Assembly: GCA_938012815.1 (NCBI GenBank)
Contig: CALLVV010000084.1
Span: 1-15,761 of the forward strand
Origin: an uncultured Propionibacteriaceae bacterium
Lineage (GTDB): Bacteria; Actinomycetota; Actinomycetes; Propionibacteriales; Propionibacteriaceae
Reading direction: 5' to 3'
Length of the DNA: 15,761 nt
Shown here: positions 6,820 through 14,460 of the stretch, piece after piece
How the letters are laid out: each line of letters starts with the position of its first letter
How positions within the stretch are numbered: the first letter of the stretch is position 1
Notes under the pieces: generated by a model
Seen by the model: the letters and a program-made list of their open reading frames with translations, nothing else
The model's database searches: none
What the model was told of the DNA's origin: nothing
Position numbers and translations under genes: made by a program

Positions 6820-7470
6820 ATGCGGCCGAGACTGCAGGTCGCGGTGGACAACCCGGATCTCGTCTCCGCCCTCTCGGCCCTCAACAGGGCCGAACCCGCG
6901 GTCGACGTCATCGAGTGCGGCACGATCCTGATCATCGCCGAGGGTCTGCGGGCCGTGCGCGAGATCCGGGCCCTGTACCCGGGAAAGACGATCCTGGCCG
7001 ACGTCCGGATCGCCGAGGCCGGGTCGCTGATCTCCCGTCACTGCTTCGAGGCCGGGGCCACCTGGGTCTCCTGCGTCGCGGGCGCCTCCCTGGCCACCAT
7101 CGGTCAGGTGGTCAAGGTTGCCGCGGAGTTCGGTGGCGAGGTGCAGGTGGAGCTCGGCGAGAGCTACGACGCCGAACGCGCCAGGGCCTGGCGGGAGCTG
7201 GGTGTGGGTCACGTCATCGTGAAACGCTCGCGCGACCGGGAGGCCGCCGGGGATCTCAGCTGGGGTCCCGACGACCTGGAGCGGATCTCGGAGCTGGCCG
7301 GCCTGGGTTTCACGGTGACCATCACGGGCGGCATCAAGGCCGCCGAACTCGGCGCCTTCGCCGGCACCCCCGTCGGGGTGGTCATCGCCGGGCGCAGCAT
7401 CATGGGGGCCCGGGACCCCCTCGCGGCCGCGCAGGAACTGCAGGAGGCCATCGGGAGGACCTGGCCATGA
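6820..7470 (+). CDS. ulaD: UlaD-like 3-keto-L-gulonate-6-phosphate decarboxylase homologue with altered active site
   Basis: A 216-aa member of the OMP-decarboxylase suprafamily, the same length as E. coli UlaD and alignable almost throughout (V-D-V-I-E-C-G-T-I-L, L-Y-P-G-K-T-I-L-A-D, V-T-I-T-G-G-I, V-I-A-G-R-S-I). In UlaD it decarboxylates 3-keto-L-gulonate-6-P to L-xylulose-5-P in a Mg-dependent reaction. Retained here are D10, E32, D61, E111, R138, T169 and R192. Changed are the Lys and second Asp of D-x-K-x-x-D, which read D61-V-R63-I-A-E66, and the active-site His, which is K135 in V-K-R-S-R-D. The fold and sugar-phosphate binding are secure, but the chemistry may differ. GGAGG lies just before the ATG; the gap to the lactonase stop is 1 nt. 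It overlaps the next gene by 4 bp (ATGA), so translation is coupled. Confidence 0.88.
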   Translation: MRPRLQVAVDNPDLVSALSALNRAEPAVDVIECGTILIIAEGLRAVREIRALYPGKTILADVRIAEAGSLISRHCFEAGATWVSCVAGASLATIGQVVKVAAEFGGEVQVELGESYDAERARAWRELGVGHVIVKRSRDREAAGDLSWGPDDLERISELAGLGFTVTITGGIKAAELGAFAGTPVGVVIAGRSIMGARDPLAAAQELQEAIGRTWP

Positions 7471-8330
7471 GGGGCATCAAACTCGGAATCTACGAGAAGG
7501 CGCTCGTCGGGCTGCCCGACTGGGCGGCGTTCTTCGCCCAGGTGCCCGAAGCGGGATTCAGTTTCGTCGACCTGTCGATCGATGAGAGTCCCGAACGGGC
7601 CGCGCGCCTGGACTGGGATCGCGCAACGCGCAGGCTGGTCCGCGATGCAGCCGCGGACGCACAGGTCCAGATCGGTGGTCTGTGTCTCAGCCTGCACCGC
7701 TCGGTCATGCCCGGCTCGACCGACCCGGAGATGCGGCGGCGTGCCGCCGACATCTACCGGAAGGGCATCCGCCTGGCCTCCGATCTCGGCGTCGGGGTGG
7801 TGCAGGTGGCGGGATACTACGCCTACTACGAGCCCTACGATCCCGGGGCGCGACAACGCTACGTCGACACCCTGCTCGACGCGGTTCCCCACGCCGCACG
7901 GGAGGGGATCGTGCTCGGGATCGAGAACGTCGACGGAAACGACATCGCGTCCGTGCCCGACGTGATGGAGCTGGTCGATTTGGCGGATTCCCCCTGGGTG
8001 CAGTGCTACCCGGACGTGGGAAACATCGCGGGGCACGGCGGGGAATCGGCGGCGGAGCTGCAGGCCGGTGAGGGACACATCGTGGCCCTTCACGTGAAGG
8101 ACGTCCTGCCGGGCCGGCCCCGGCGGGTCCCCTTCGGAACCGGGATCGCCGATTTCGATTCCGCGTTCAAGGAACTGGCGCGCCAGGGCTGGTCGGGCCG
8201 GGTCATGCTCGAGATGTGGCATGACGACGCCCCCGATTCCCTGGACAGCTGCCGGGTGGCGAGGAAATTCATTGAGGAGAAGGCCGCGGTCGCGGGGCTG
8301 CGGATCGTCGAGGACAGGAGTCGGCAATGA
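7467..8330 (+). CDS. ulaE: L-ribulose-5-phosphate 3-epimerase (UlaE/SgbU-like)
   Basis: A 287-aa xylose-isomerase-like TIM barrel that matches E. coli UlaE along its length: L-G-I-Y-E-K-A-L at the N-terminus, S-I-D-E-S-x-E-R, R-L-D-W, L-C-L-S-x-H-R, V-Q-V-A-G-Y, Y-P-D-V-G-N, G-H-I-V-A-L-H-V-K-D, V-P-F-G-x-G and E-M-W. The expected metal and catalytic residues are present (E153, D183, H209, E249). The known reaction interconverts L-xylulose-5-P and L-ribulose-5-P. It overlaps both neighbours by 4 bp, so it is embedded in the operon and translationally coupled. Of the three ula homologues this is the one with no visible active-site anomaly and the clearest assignment. Confidence 0.93.
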   Translation: MRGIKLGIYEKALVGLPDWAAFFAQVPEAGFSFVDLSIDESPERAARLDWDRATRRLVRDAAADAQVQIGGLCLSLHRSVMPGSTDPEMRRRAADIYRKGIRLASDLGVGVVQVAGYYAYYEPYDPGARQRYVDTLLDAVPHAAREGIVLGIENVDGNDIASVPDVMELVDLADSPWVQCYPDVGNIAGHGGESAAELQAGEGHIVALHVKDVLPGRPRRVPFGTGIADFDSAFKELARQGWSGRVMLEMWHDDAPDSLDSCRVARKFIEEKAAVAGLRIVEDRSRQ

Positions 8331-8998
8331 TGCTGGAAGAACTGCGCGAGCAGGTGTGGAAGGGAAACCTGGCGTTGCCCGCCAATGGGCTGGTTGCCTG
8401 GACGGGAGGCAATCTGTCGGCCATCACGGCCGACCGGGAGCTCATCGTCATCAAACCCTCCGGGATGCTCTACACCGACATGACGCCCGCCGACATGGTG
8501 GTGGTGGACTCCACCGGGCGCGTCGTCGACGGCGACCGGGGCCCGTCCTCCGACACGACCTCCCACTTGGCCGTCTACGCGGGCAGGGAGGACGTCGGAT
8601 CGGTGGTGCACACCCACTCCCGCTACGCCACTGCCTTCGCCGCGGTCGGGAAACCCATCCCGTGCTGCCTGACCGCCATCGCCGACGAGTTCGGCGGTCC
8701 CGTGCCGTGCGGCGGCTACGCCCAGATCGGTTCCGACGCCATCGGACGTGAACTGCTGGCAGCCATCGGCGACTCCCCCGCCGTCCTGATGCGGCAGCAC
8801 GGCGTCTTCACCATCGGGTCCACGATCGACAAGGCCCTCCAGGCGGCCGTGATGGTGGAGGACGTGGCCCACACGGTCTCCGCCGCCATGCAGCTCGGAC
8901 GGATCGAGGAACTGCCCGCCGAGGAGATCGCGGCCAACCATGACAGATACACCAACCGCTACGGAACCATCAACGCTTCCACCGGAGTAAGCAGGTGA
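8327..8998 (+). CDS. ulaF: L-ribulose-5-phosphate 4-epimerase (UlaF/AraD-like, class II aldolase family)
   Basis: A 223-aa class II aldolase/adducin-fold protein. It has T-G-G-N-L-S at about 26-31, K-P-S-G near 43-46, S-S-D-T near 74-77, the zinc-binding H95-T-H97 and a third His in R-Q-H-G (H158). D76, H95 and H97 fall at the E. coli AraD numbers, and D120 sits at the position of its catalytic Asp. Tyr208 or Tyr212 may be the partner acid/base. The reaction is L-ribulose-5-P to D-xylulose-5-P, delivering carbon to the pentose phosphate pathway. Two consecutive ATGs (8327, 8330) follow AGGAG; either may be used. There are four-base overlaps with the genes on both sides. Fuculose-phosphate aldolase is the main alternative, but the S-S-D-T motif and context favour the epimerase. 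Confidence 0.9.
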   Translation: MMLEELREQVWKGNLALPANGLVAWTGGNLSAITADRELIVIKPSGMLYTDMTPADMVVVDSTGRVVDGDRGPSSDTTSHLAVYAGREDVGSVVHTHSRYATAFAAVGKPIPCCLTAIADEFGGPVPCGGYAQIGSDAIGRELLAAIGDSPAVLMRQHGVFTIGSTIDKALQAAVMVEDVAHTVSAAMQLGRIEELPAEEIAANHDRYTNRYGTINASTGVSR

Positions 8999-9948
8999 CA
9001 CAGATGTTCGACCTCACAACCATCGGCGAAGGCCAGATCCGCCTGACCGTCCCCCAGGGGGAACGGCTCTCCAACACCCGTCAGCTGCGCATGACCGCGG
9101 CCTGCTCCGAGGCCAATGTCGCGGGGCTCCTCTCCCAGCTGGGCCGCCACACGTCCTGGTGCTCGGTACTGCCGCACAGCGATCTGGCGGAGCGCTGCAT
9201 CTCCGAGTTCCGCTCGGTCGGGGTGGACATGAGCAACATGATCCGGGTGCCCGAGGGCAGGGTGGCGCTCTACTTCATGGAGCCCGGTGAACCCCCCATG
9301 CCATCGCGGGTCACCTACGACCGCATGAACACCGCCTTCCGTGAGATCCGTGTCGAGGACGTGAACTGGGACTCGATGCTGAACACCCGGCTGGTGTTCG
9401 TCACCGGGATCACCACCGCCCTGACCGAGGCGACCGCCAAGGTGATCCGTCACTTCGTGGACGCCGCCCACGAACGGAACATCGACATCGCCCTCGACTT
9501 GAACTACCGCGGTCTCCTCTGGAGCCCCGAACGGGCACGCGAGGTGTTGACGGGAATCGCATCCAGAAGCAGGATCATCTTCTGCTCCCGGAAGGACGCC
9601 GGAATCGTCTTCGGAATCGAAGGTGAACGGGCCGAGGTCTCGCGCCAGCTCCGTGATGCCTTCGGGGCGGAGTACGTCGTCTCCACCGACGGGCACAACG
9701 GCGTCTACTACGCCGGACCCGACGGCCTCGACGACCGCCAGGTGGACATCGTTCCCGTCATAGACCGTCCCGGCGCCGGTGACTCCTTCGTCGCCGCCAC
9801 GCTGCACGGTTTCCTGGGCGGCGACGTGCGCCAGGGAATCAGCTACGGCCTGCGGGTCTCCAAGTACGCTCTCACCCATCACGGCGACCTCACCCACATC
9901 ACCCCGTCGGAGCTGGCGATTCCCACCACCACCGACATCATCCGTTGA
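8995..9948 (+). CDS. PfkB-family sugar kinase (KDG-kinase-like)
   Basis: A 317-aa ribokinase-like kinase. The C-terminal motif R-P-G-A-G-D-S-F (residues 258-265) holds the catalytic base D263. The features Y-F-M-E-P-G, Y-D-R (R110), D-L-N-Y-R-G-L-L-W (R172) resemble 2-keto-3-deoxygluconate kinases, where such Arg and Tyr residues hold a carboxylate. A sugar-acid substrate is therefore plausible. In the operon it would supply the phosphate needed because no PTS is present. Start: GTG at 8995 has GGAG at a 7-nt spacing and a GTGA overlap with the ulaF stop; ATG at 9004 is the alternative. Oddity: the N-terminal Gly-Gly-Ala-x-x-Asn motif reads A36-C37-S38-E39-A40-N41, so both glycines are lost. 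Kinase fold is sure; substrate is not. Confidence 0.88.
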   Translation: MTQMFDLTTIGEGQIRLTVPQGERLSNTRQLRMTAACSEANVAGLLSQLGRHTSWCSVLPHSDLAERCISEFRSVGVDMSNMIRVPEGRVALYFMEPGEPPMPSRVTYDRMNTAFREIRVEDVNWDSMLNTRLVFVTGITTALTEATAKVIRHFVDAAHERNIDIALDLNYRGLLWSPERAREVLTGIASRSRIIFCSRKDAGIVFGIEGERAEVSRQLRDAFGAEYVVSTDGHNGVYYAGPDGLDDRQVDIVPVIDRPGAGDSFVAATLHGFLGGDVRQGISYGLRVSKYALTHHGDLTHITPSELAIPTTTDIIR

Positions 9949-9960
9949 CCGGAGGATCCA

Positions 9961-11319
9961 ATGGGCACTCACAACGTTCCTCCCGCTGCGCAAACCGCAA
10001 GCGATCAGATCGACGCGAAACCCCTGACCGGAAACCAGAAGAACCTGATCGCCCTCGTGATCGTGGCCAACATCTCCGAATTCTTCGACATGTTCCTGAT
10101 CGGGTTCGTGGTCTCGCTGCTCACAAAACCCTGGAACCTCACCGGCTGGGAGGCCGGGATCATCCTGGCCTGTTCCGGGCTCGGAACCGTCATCGGTTCC
10201 ATCATGTGGGGAGCACTGGCCGACCGGATCGGTCGGCGCCGCTGCTTCTTCTGGTGCGTGCTGCTGTTCACCGTGTTCACGGCCATCACCCTCCTGACTC
10301 CCGAACGCGGCTGGATCATGCTCGCCGTGCTGCGGGTGCTGGTCGGCATGGGCGTCGGTGGCCTGAACATCACATCCATTCCCTACGTGCAGGAATTCGT
10401 GCCCGCGAAACGCCGCGGCCTGCTGGCGGGCCTGGCCTCCGTGTTCATCCCGCTGGGTCTGCTGCTGGGCGCCCAGGCCCAGCAATGGCTCGCCGGCCCC
10501 ATCGGCTGGCGTGGGCTGATTGCGCTCGGGGCGTTGCCCGTCCTGCTGTTGATCTGGCTGCGCCAGATGCCCGAGTCGCCACGCTTCCTCCAGATCACCG
10601 GGCGCAACGACGAGGCGAGGTCGGCCTATGCCTGGGCCCTGCAGATCCCGGCGGACCAGGTGGGTGCGCTTCCCGAGATCGAGGCCACGAGCAAATCGTC
10701 GTTCGGTGTCGTGTTCCGGAAGTACCCGAAACAACTCGCCATCATCACCCTCGGATCGTTCAGTTTCATCCTGGGTTCCTTCACGGTCCAGTCCTGGGGG
10801 CAGACCCTGCTCAAGGACGGCTTCGGTTTCGAGGCGGCCATCGTGGGCGGGTTGTTCACCATCGTGTCGGTGGCTGACATGTTCGGGCGCCTCGGATCGG
10901 CGTGGCTGGCCGACCGGATCGGGCGCCGCTGGGTGATGCTGAGCTTCGGCCTGCTGGGAGCGGTCGGCTGCGTGATAGCCGCGCTCGCGCAGGATCCGTG
11001 GCTGTTCTTCGCCGGAATCCTGATCGTCATGACCTTCGGGGATGGCGCGTTCGGCATCCTGAACGCCTTCGGGTCGGAGCAGTTCCCCAACGAGGCGCGA
11101 TCCACCGGGCTGGGGCTCGGCTACGGCATCGGCGCGATGGCCAAGGTGGTCGGGCCGTTCCTGATGGGTGCCCTCATCGGCGGGGACGCCATCCAGCAGA
11201 ACGTCACCCGCGACGCCGTACCTCCCGCCTTCTACCTGTTCGCCGCGCTCCTGGTGATCGGCGGCGTGCTCTACCTGTTCGCCAAGGAGACCCGCAACGT
11301 CTCCCTGGAGAAGATCTGA
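9961..11319 (+). CDS. MFS transporter, sugar-acid or sugar uptake
   Basis: A 452-aa major facilitator with about 12 hydrophobic segments and a cytoplasmic N-terminal tail of about 28 residues. Helix 1 contains E-F-F-D-M-F-L-I-G. The loop 2-3 motif A is G-A-L-A-D-R-I-G-R-R-R, and its second-half counterpart is W-L-A-D-R-I-G-R-R-W. P-E-S-P-R-F follows helix 6, as in sugar and organic-acid porters (SP and related families). It is the last operon gene, 12 bp after the kinase, with GGAGG 6 nt before the ATG. It is presumably the proton-coupled importer of the operon's substrate. A large hairpin follows the stop. The specificity (ascorbate, another aldonolactone or a free sugar acid) cannot be read from the sequence. 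Confidence 0.9.
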   Translation: MGTHNVPPAAQTASDQIDAKPLTGNQKNLIALVIVANISEFFDMFLIGFVVSLLTKPWNLTGWEAGIILACSGLGTVIGSIMWGALADRIGRRRCFFWCVLLFTVFTAITLLTPERGWIMLAVLRVLVGMGVGGLNITSIPYVQEFVPAKRRGLLAGLASVFIPLGLLLGAQAQQWLAGPIGWRGLIALGALPVLLLIWLRQMPESPRFLQITGRNDEARSAYAWALQIPADQVGALPEIEATSKSSFGVVFRKYPKQLAIITLGSFSFILGSFTVQSWGQTLLKDGFGFEAAIVGGLFTIVSVADMFGRLGSAWLADRIGRRWVMLSFGLLGAVGCVIAALAQDPWLFFAGILIVMTFGDGAFGILNAFGSEQFPNEARSTGLGLGYGIGAMAKVVGPFLMGALIGGDAIQQNVTRDAVPPAFYLFAALLVIGGVLYLFAKETRNVSLEKI

Positions 11320-11359
11320 TCACCGAGGACCATTCATGCGGCGTTGAGCATCTTCGTCG

Positions 11360-11422
11360 GTGGTGAAGGAAATCCCTCCGCGTGCCCGAGTCATCGGAGC
11401 ACACGGAGGGATTCTTCACCAC
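11360..11422. terminator. Large hairpin, probable bidirectional terminator
   Basis: GTGGTGAAG, then AATCCCTCCG, GTGC and CCGA pair with TCGG, GCAC, CGGAGGGATT and CTTCACCAC around a GTCA loop. The only irregularities are a 2-nt bulge, a C/A mismatch and a 1-nt bulge. The hairpin lies between the convergent MFS and acylase genes (stops at 11319 and 11447). It has no real T-run, but position and size fit a two-way terminator of a high-GC genome. Confidence 0.7.
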
Positions 11423-11446
11423 GGCAGGGAAACTGATCGAGCGCGA

Positions 11447-14167
11447 CTACTCGGGTCGCAGGATCATGGTGTCCCGCGTCGCCCCGGCGACGGCCTCACG
11501 GCTGAAGGGCCAGTCGAAGAAGTCTCCCTCCGCCCAGGCCTCGAACTGATCCGCGACGTGTGACGACCAGGGGTGGCCGGAGCTTCCCGAGGAGATCACC
11601 CACCGGGCCTGGTCGACGTCGCTCATGTCCACCGCCATGCGCATGGAGGGGCCACCCAACACCTCGTAGTCCACCTGCCCGTTGTCCTTGACCCTCGTGT
11701 CATAGGCAGTCGCGTTGGGAATTTCGGGGCCCCCACCGATAGCTCGCGGTTTCCGGCTGAAGTGGTCCCTGACAAACCACGGCAGGCCCTCACCTCCCAG
11801 GATCTGGTGCCTCGGGGTCTGGACGTGGAGGTCGCCCCACCGCCACGTGGTGTGGTCCCGGCCCAATCGGGCGGTCAGCTCGGCGTCGGTCTCGGCGTAG
11901 GCACGGCGCATGATCTGAGCTGCGGCCTCCACCTCGGGGGTGTTCTTGTCGTCCCACAGCGGGTTCTGGGGTTCGGCAACCAGTTTCCCCATCAACTGGG
12001 GAGTGAGATCGTACCCGTTCTCACCCAGATCATCTGCCAGAGCCTCCTTGCCGAGGTGCGAGTAGAGCGACGCCATGATCATCGCACCCGACTCGTCAAC
12101 GGCGTAATGGCCGCCCCGTTCGTACCAGCGGGCCAGTTCCGATTGCAGTTCCTTGTGGCGTTCATCGCTCAGCTCCACCGTGGTCAGGGCGGGAGCGAGC
12201 TCCTGGGCCTGCGGCGAGCCATCGAGGAGCATGATCTTCGACGCCTCCTCCAACGTGACAGGACCCTGCGCGGTGAGGTGCGCAATGGCGTCGTACATCT
12301 GCTGGGAGCGATAGCCCTGGACGTAAAAGGCGGTACCGAGGTAGGGTCCGCTGGCCTCGGACGTGACCGGCTGATTTGCCGGGACGATGATCCCGTCAGC
12401 CGGGTTGAGCACGGCCGGCATGTCCGAAGGTGCATAGAAACCCTGCCAGTCGTAGCTGGAATCCCAGCCGGGGCGCGGCCAGCGGCCATCAGCCCCCAAG
12501 TTGTCCGCCTCGTGGGCGACGCCATCCCGCCCGTCGGCCGGAGCCTTGACGGGCCGCACCGGGTACCTGCCCGGGGCCTGGTAGCCGATGTCACCGGAGG
12601 CGGTGGCGAACAGGATGTTCTCCGCCGGAGCCTCCATCAGGGCCGCCGCGGCCGAGACCTCCTCGGCATTCCTGGCGCGGCTGAGCGCGATGAACGACTC
12701 ACCGGTCCTGCCGGGCATCAGCGCGGTCCACTGCAGGGCCACCGAGAGGTTCTCCGACGCACCGGGAACCGGCCTGAACTGTTCGTCCGGCGCGAACAAC
12801 CCGGAGACGATGGGGCCGTGAACCGATGTCCGTACCCGGATCTCGACGTCCTCGCCGCCGGCGACCCGGATCGTCTCGGTACGGGTCTGATAGGCCAGGC
12901 ACCTGCCGTCACGCTGATAGGAATTCTCGCCGACGTTCTTCTCGACCACCAGGTCGCTGACGTCACCACCAAGATTGGTCAGTCCCCAGGCCAGGTCGGC
13001 ATTGCGCCCGATCATGACCCCCGGAAGGCCGGCCATGGAGAACCCGGAGACGTCGAAGGTGCATTCACCGTTCAGCTGCTCGCAGTGCAGACCGACCTGG
13101 AACCAGACCGAGGGGTAGGCGATCTGAAGGTGGGGGTCGTTGCCGATGATGGGTTTCCCGGATGCGGTGTGCTGCCCCGAGATCGCGAAGGAGTTCGATC
13201 CGATCCCCGGGCCGTCGCCCAGCAGATGCGGCGCGGCCTCCATCGCCCGCTGGACGCTCTGAAGCGCCCCGATGGCGTCGCCGGAACTCATCGAGGGTGT
13301 TTCGCCGCCGGTCCCGGGCGACTGCGAGGCGATGCGATCAGGCTGGGGGGACGGCTCGGGACAGTCCTCGGGATTCGTTTCCCGGGTTTCCAGCGGAAGC
13401 GGCTCAGCCACCGGATAGTCGGCACGTGGCCGCAGGTTGCTCCCCGTCGTCTCCTGCCCGATGATCGGCCTGCGTTTCTCCTCCTCGAACCGCGGGAACA
13501 GTTCCTCCACCGCCGACGGACTACCCAGTTTCTGCAGGTACCCCATGCGTTCGATCTCGATCGTATGGGTGTTGCTCAGGCCCGAATTCAGCTGCTTGAG
13601 CGCGACCAGCGAATCGATACCGGTCCACGGCTCGATATCGGCGACGGGCAGGCTCAGGCCCAGCACGGCGTACTCATTGGCCAGCTGCCACGGCTGCTTT
13701 CCCGATATGTAGGCGTTGATGCCCTCGGCGTAGGCCTCGTAGAACCCGCGGGCCTCAGCCGACAGCAGGTCCCATTCCTGTTCCGCCACCCGGCGCAACC
13801 CCATGGTACGCACCGAGATGTCCGATTCCTTCCCGGACTCCCCCACGAGTTCCGCCAGGCGACCGGAAGCCATGTGACGCGACAGGTCCATCTGAAAGAA
13901 GCGCTCCTGGGCGTGCACGTATCCCTGCGCGAAGAACAGGTCGTGGTCGGTGGTGGCGTAGATGTGGGGTACGGCCTGGTCGTCGCGCAACACCCGGATC
14001 TCGGAGCGCGGCCCGCGCAGGGTGACCTCCCCCGAGTGTTTCGGCAAGGGACCATTGAGCACCACCACCACGATGGTGGTTGCCGCCAGGGCCAAGCCGA
14101 CCACGAGACCGAGAACCGTGAACAGCCCCCGCCGAAGCGTTCGCTTCTTGACAAATTTTCTCTCCAT
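11447..14167 (-). CDS. Membrane-anchored penicillin acylase family (S45) amidohydrolase
   Basis: A 906-aa Ntn-hydrolase precursor. It opens with a basic stretch (M-E-R-K-F-V-K-K-R) and one hydrophobic segment at about 14-37, so it is exported and tethered or cleaved. The alpha-chain region follows (Y-A-T-T-D-H-D-L-F-F-A-Q-G-Y-V-H-A-Q-E-R-F-F-Q-M-D). Then comes a Pro/Ser/Gly-rich spacer at about 260-297. The self-cleavage point is at G323/S324 in G-I-G-S-N-S-F-A-I-S-G, making S324 the beta-chain nucleophile. G-N-D-P-H-L and G-L-P-G-V-M-I-G-R-N-A-D-L-A-W-G hold the supporting Asn residues. The start at 14167 is chosen for AGAGGA upstream and because the signal anchor then begins the protein; a frame from 14272 adds 35 implausible residues. 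Substrate (beta-lactam, acyl-homoserine lactone, other N-acyl compound) is unknown. Confidence 0.93.
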   Translation of the reverse strand: MERKFVKKRTLRRGLFTVLGLVVGLALAATTIVVVVLNGPLPKHSGEVTLRGPRSEIRVLRDDQAVPHIYATTDHDLFFAQGYVHAQERFFQMDLSRHMASGRLAELVGESGKESDISVRTMGLRRVAEQEWDLLSAEARGFYEAYAEGINAYISGKQPWQLANEYAVLGLSLPVADIEPWTGIDSLVALKQLNSGLSNTHTIEIERMGYLQKLGSPSAVEELFPRFEEEKRRPIIGQETTGSNLRPRADYPVAEPLPLETRETNPEDCPEPSPQPDRIASQSPGTGGETPSMSSGDAIGALQSVQRAMEAAPHLLGDGPGIGSNSFAISGQHTASGKPIIGNDPHLQIAYPSVWFQVGLHCEQLNGECTFDVSGFSMAGLPGVMIGRNADLAWGLTNLGGDVSDLVVEKNVGENSYQRDGRCLAYQTRTETIRVAGGEDVEIRVRTSVHGPIVSGLFAPDEQFRPVPGASENLSVALQWTALMPGRTGESFIALSRARNAEEVSAAAALMEAPAENILFATASGDIGYQAPGRYPVRPVKAPADGRDGVAHEADNLGADGRWPRPGWDSSYDWQGFYAPSDMPAVLNPADGIIVPANQPVTSEASGPYLGTAFYVQGYRSQQMYDAIAHLTAQGPVTLEEASKIMLLDGSPQAQELAPALTTVELSDERHKELQSELARWYERGGHYAVDESGAMIMASLYSHLGKEALADDLGENGYDLTPQLMGKLVAEPQNPLWDDKNTPEVEAAAQIMRRAYAETDAELTARLGRDHTTWRWGDLHVQTPRHQILGGEGLPWFVRDHFSRKPRAIGGGPEIPNATAYDTRVKDNGQVDYEVLGGPSMRMAVDMSDVDQARWVISSGSSGHPWSSHVADQFEAWAEGDFFDWPFSREAVAGATRDTMILRPE

Positions 14168-14283
14168 GAGTCCTCTCTTCGATGCCCTCCCCGCTCCGCT
14201 CGTCAATAAGCGGATTCCTCTGGAAAAACTACGCCGCCGAAAGCGACCCAGGCATCGACCGAGAGGCCCCATTTCCGGTGAAA

Positions 14284-14352
14284 TTCCTTACGATCTGCGA
14301 TGCACGTTCTTTACGACCTGCGATGCGAGTTCCTTGCGACTTGCGGTGTAAG
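14284..14352. repeat. Three tandem 23-bp repeats
   Basis: Units at 14284-14306, 14307-14329 and 14330-14352 follow the pattern TTC-Y-TTRCGAYYTGCGRTG plus a variable tail. Units 1 and 2 differ at about four positions and unit 3 is more diverged. The 23-bp period is about two helical turns, so equal faces repeat along the DNA. The repeats lie 117-185 bp upstream of the acylase ATG. They could be regulator binding sites or a small decaying satellite. Confidence 0.75.
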
Positions 14353-14375
14353 ACTCACAGCTCCTGCCGCTACAG

Positions 14376-14434
14376 GAAGTTCCCAGGGCCTACCCTGGCT
14401 TTGGCCCCGGCCAGCATGTGTGGACGGGAACTTC
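14376..14434 (-). terminator. Long inverted repeat downstream of the VWA gene
   Basis: GAAGTTCCC (14376-14384) and GGGAACTTC (14426-14434) are perfect 9-bp arms. Inside them CTGGC/GCCAG can form a second stem. On the minus strand this follows the VWA stop by about 27 bp, so it may terminate that transcript. No T-run follows, and the 41-nt spacer makes it weaker than the 11360-11422 hairpin. A regulatory role for the acylase is the alternative. Confidence 0.4.
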
Positions 14435-14460
14435 ACGGGGCAAGACTTGAAGGGTTCCGC

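Larger units (their letters stand above)
14168..14460. other. Intergenic region, acylase promoter side
   Basis: 293 bp lie between the VWA stop and the acylase start, both on the minus strand. The region holds three tandem 23-bp repeats and a long inverted repeat, listed separately. I see no convincing coding frame, tRNA or clear promoter hexamers. The acylase promoter is presumably in here. Confidence 0.6.

Noticed and set aside
5763..6935. 390-codon minus-strand frame opposite the lactonase
   Set aside because: Antisense of a protein with complete metal ligands; no ribosome site and no recognisable motif.
8959..10734. 591-codon minus-strand frame opposite ulaF end, kinase and MFS
   Set aside because: It spans three well-supported genes in antisense and gives a composition typical of high-GC shadow frames.
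11447..14167. Naming the acylase as penicillin or quorum-quenching acylase
   Set aside because: S45 family is clear, but the sequence alone does not fix the acyl substrate.
11573..14209. 878-codon plus-strand open frame opposite the acylase gene
   Set aside because: It is the antisense shadow of a clear S45 acylase with all motifs. The translation is Gly/Arg/Pro/His-rich with no domain.
14284..14352. Possible CRISPR array
   Set aside because: Units are directly tandem with no spacers, only three copies, and no cas genes.
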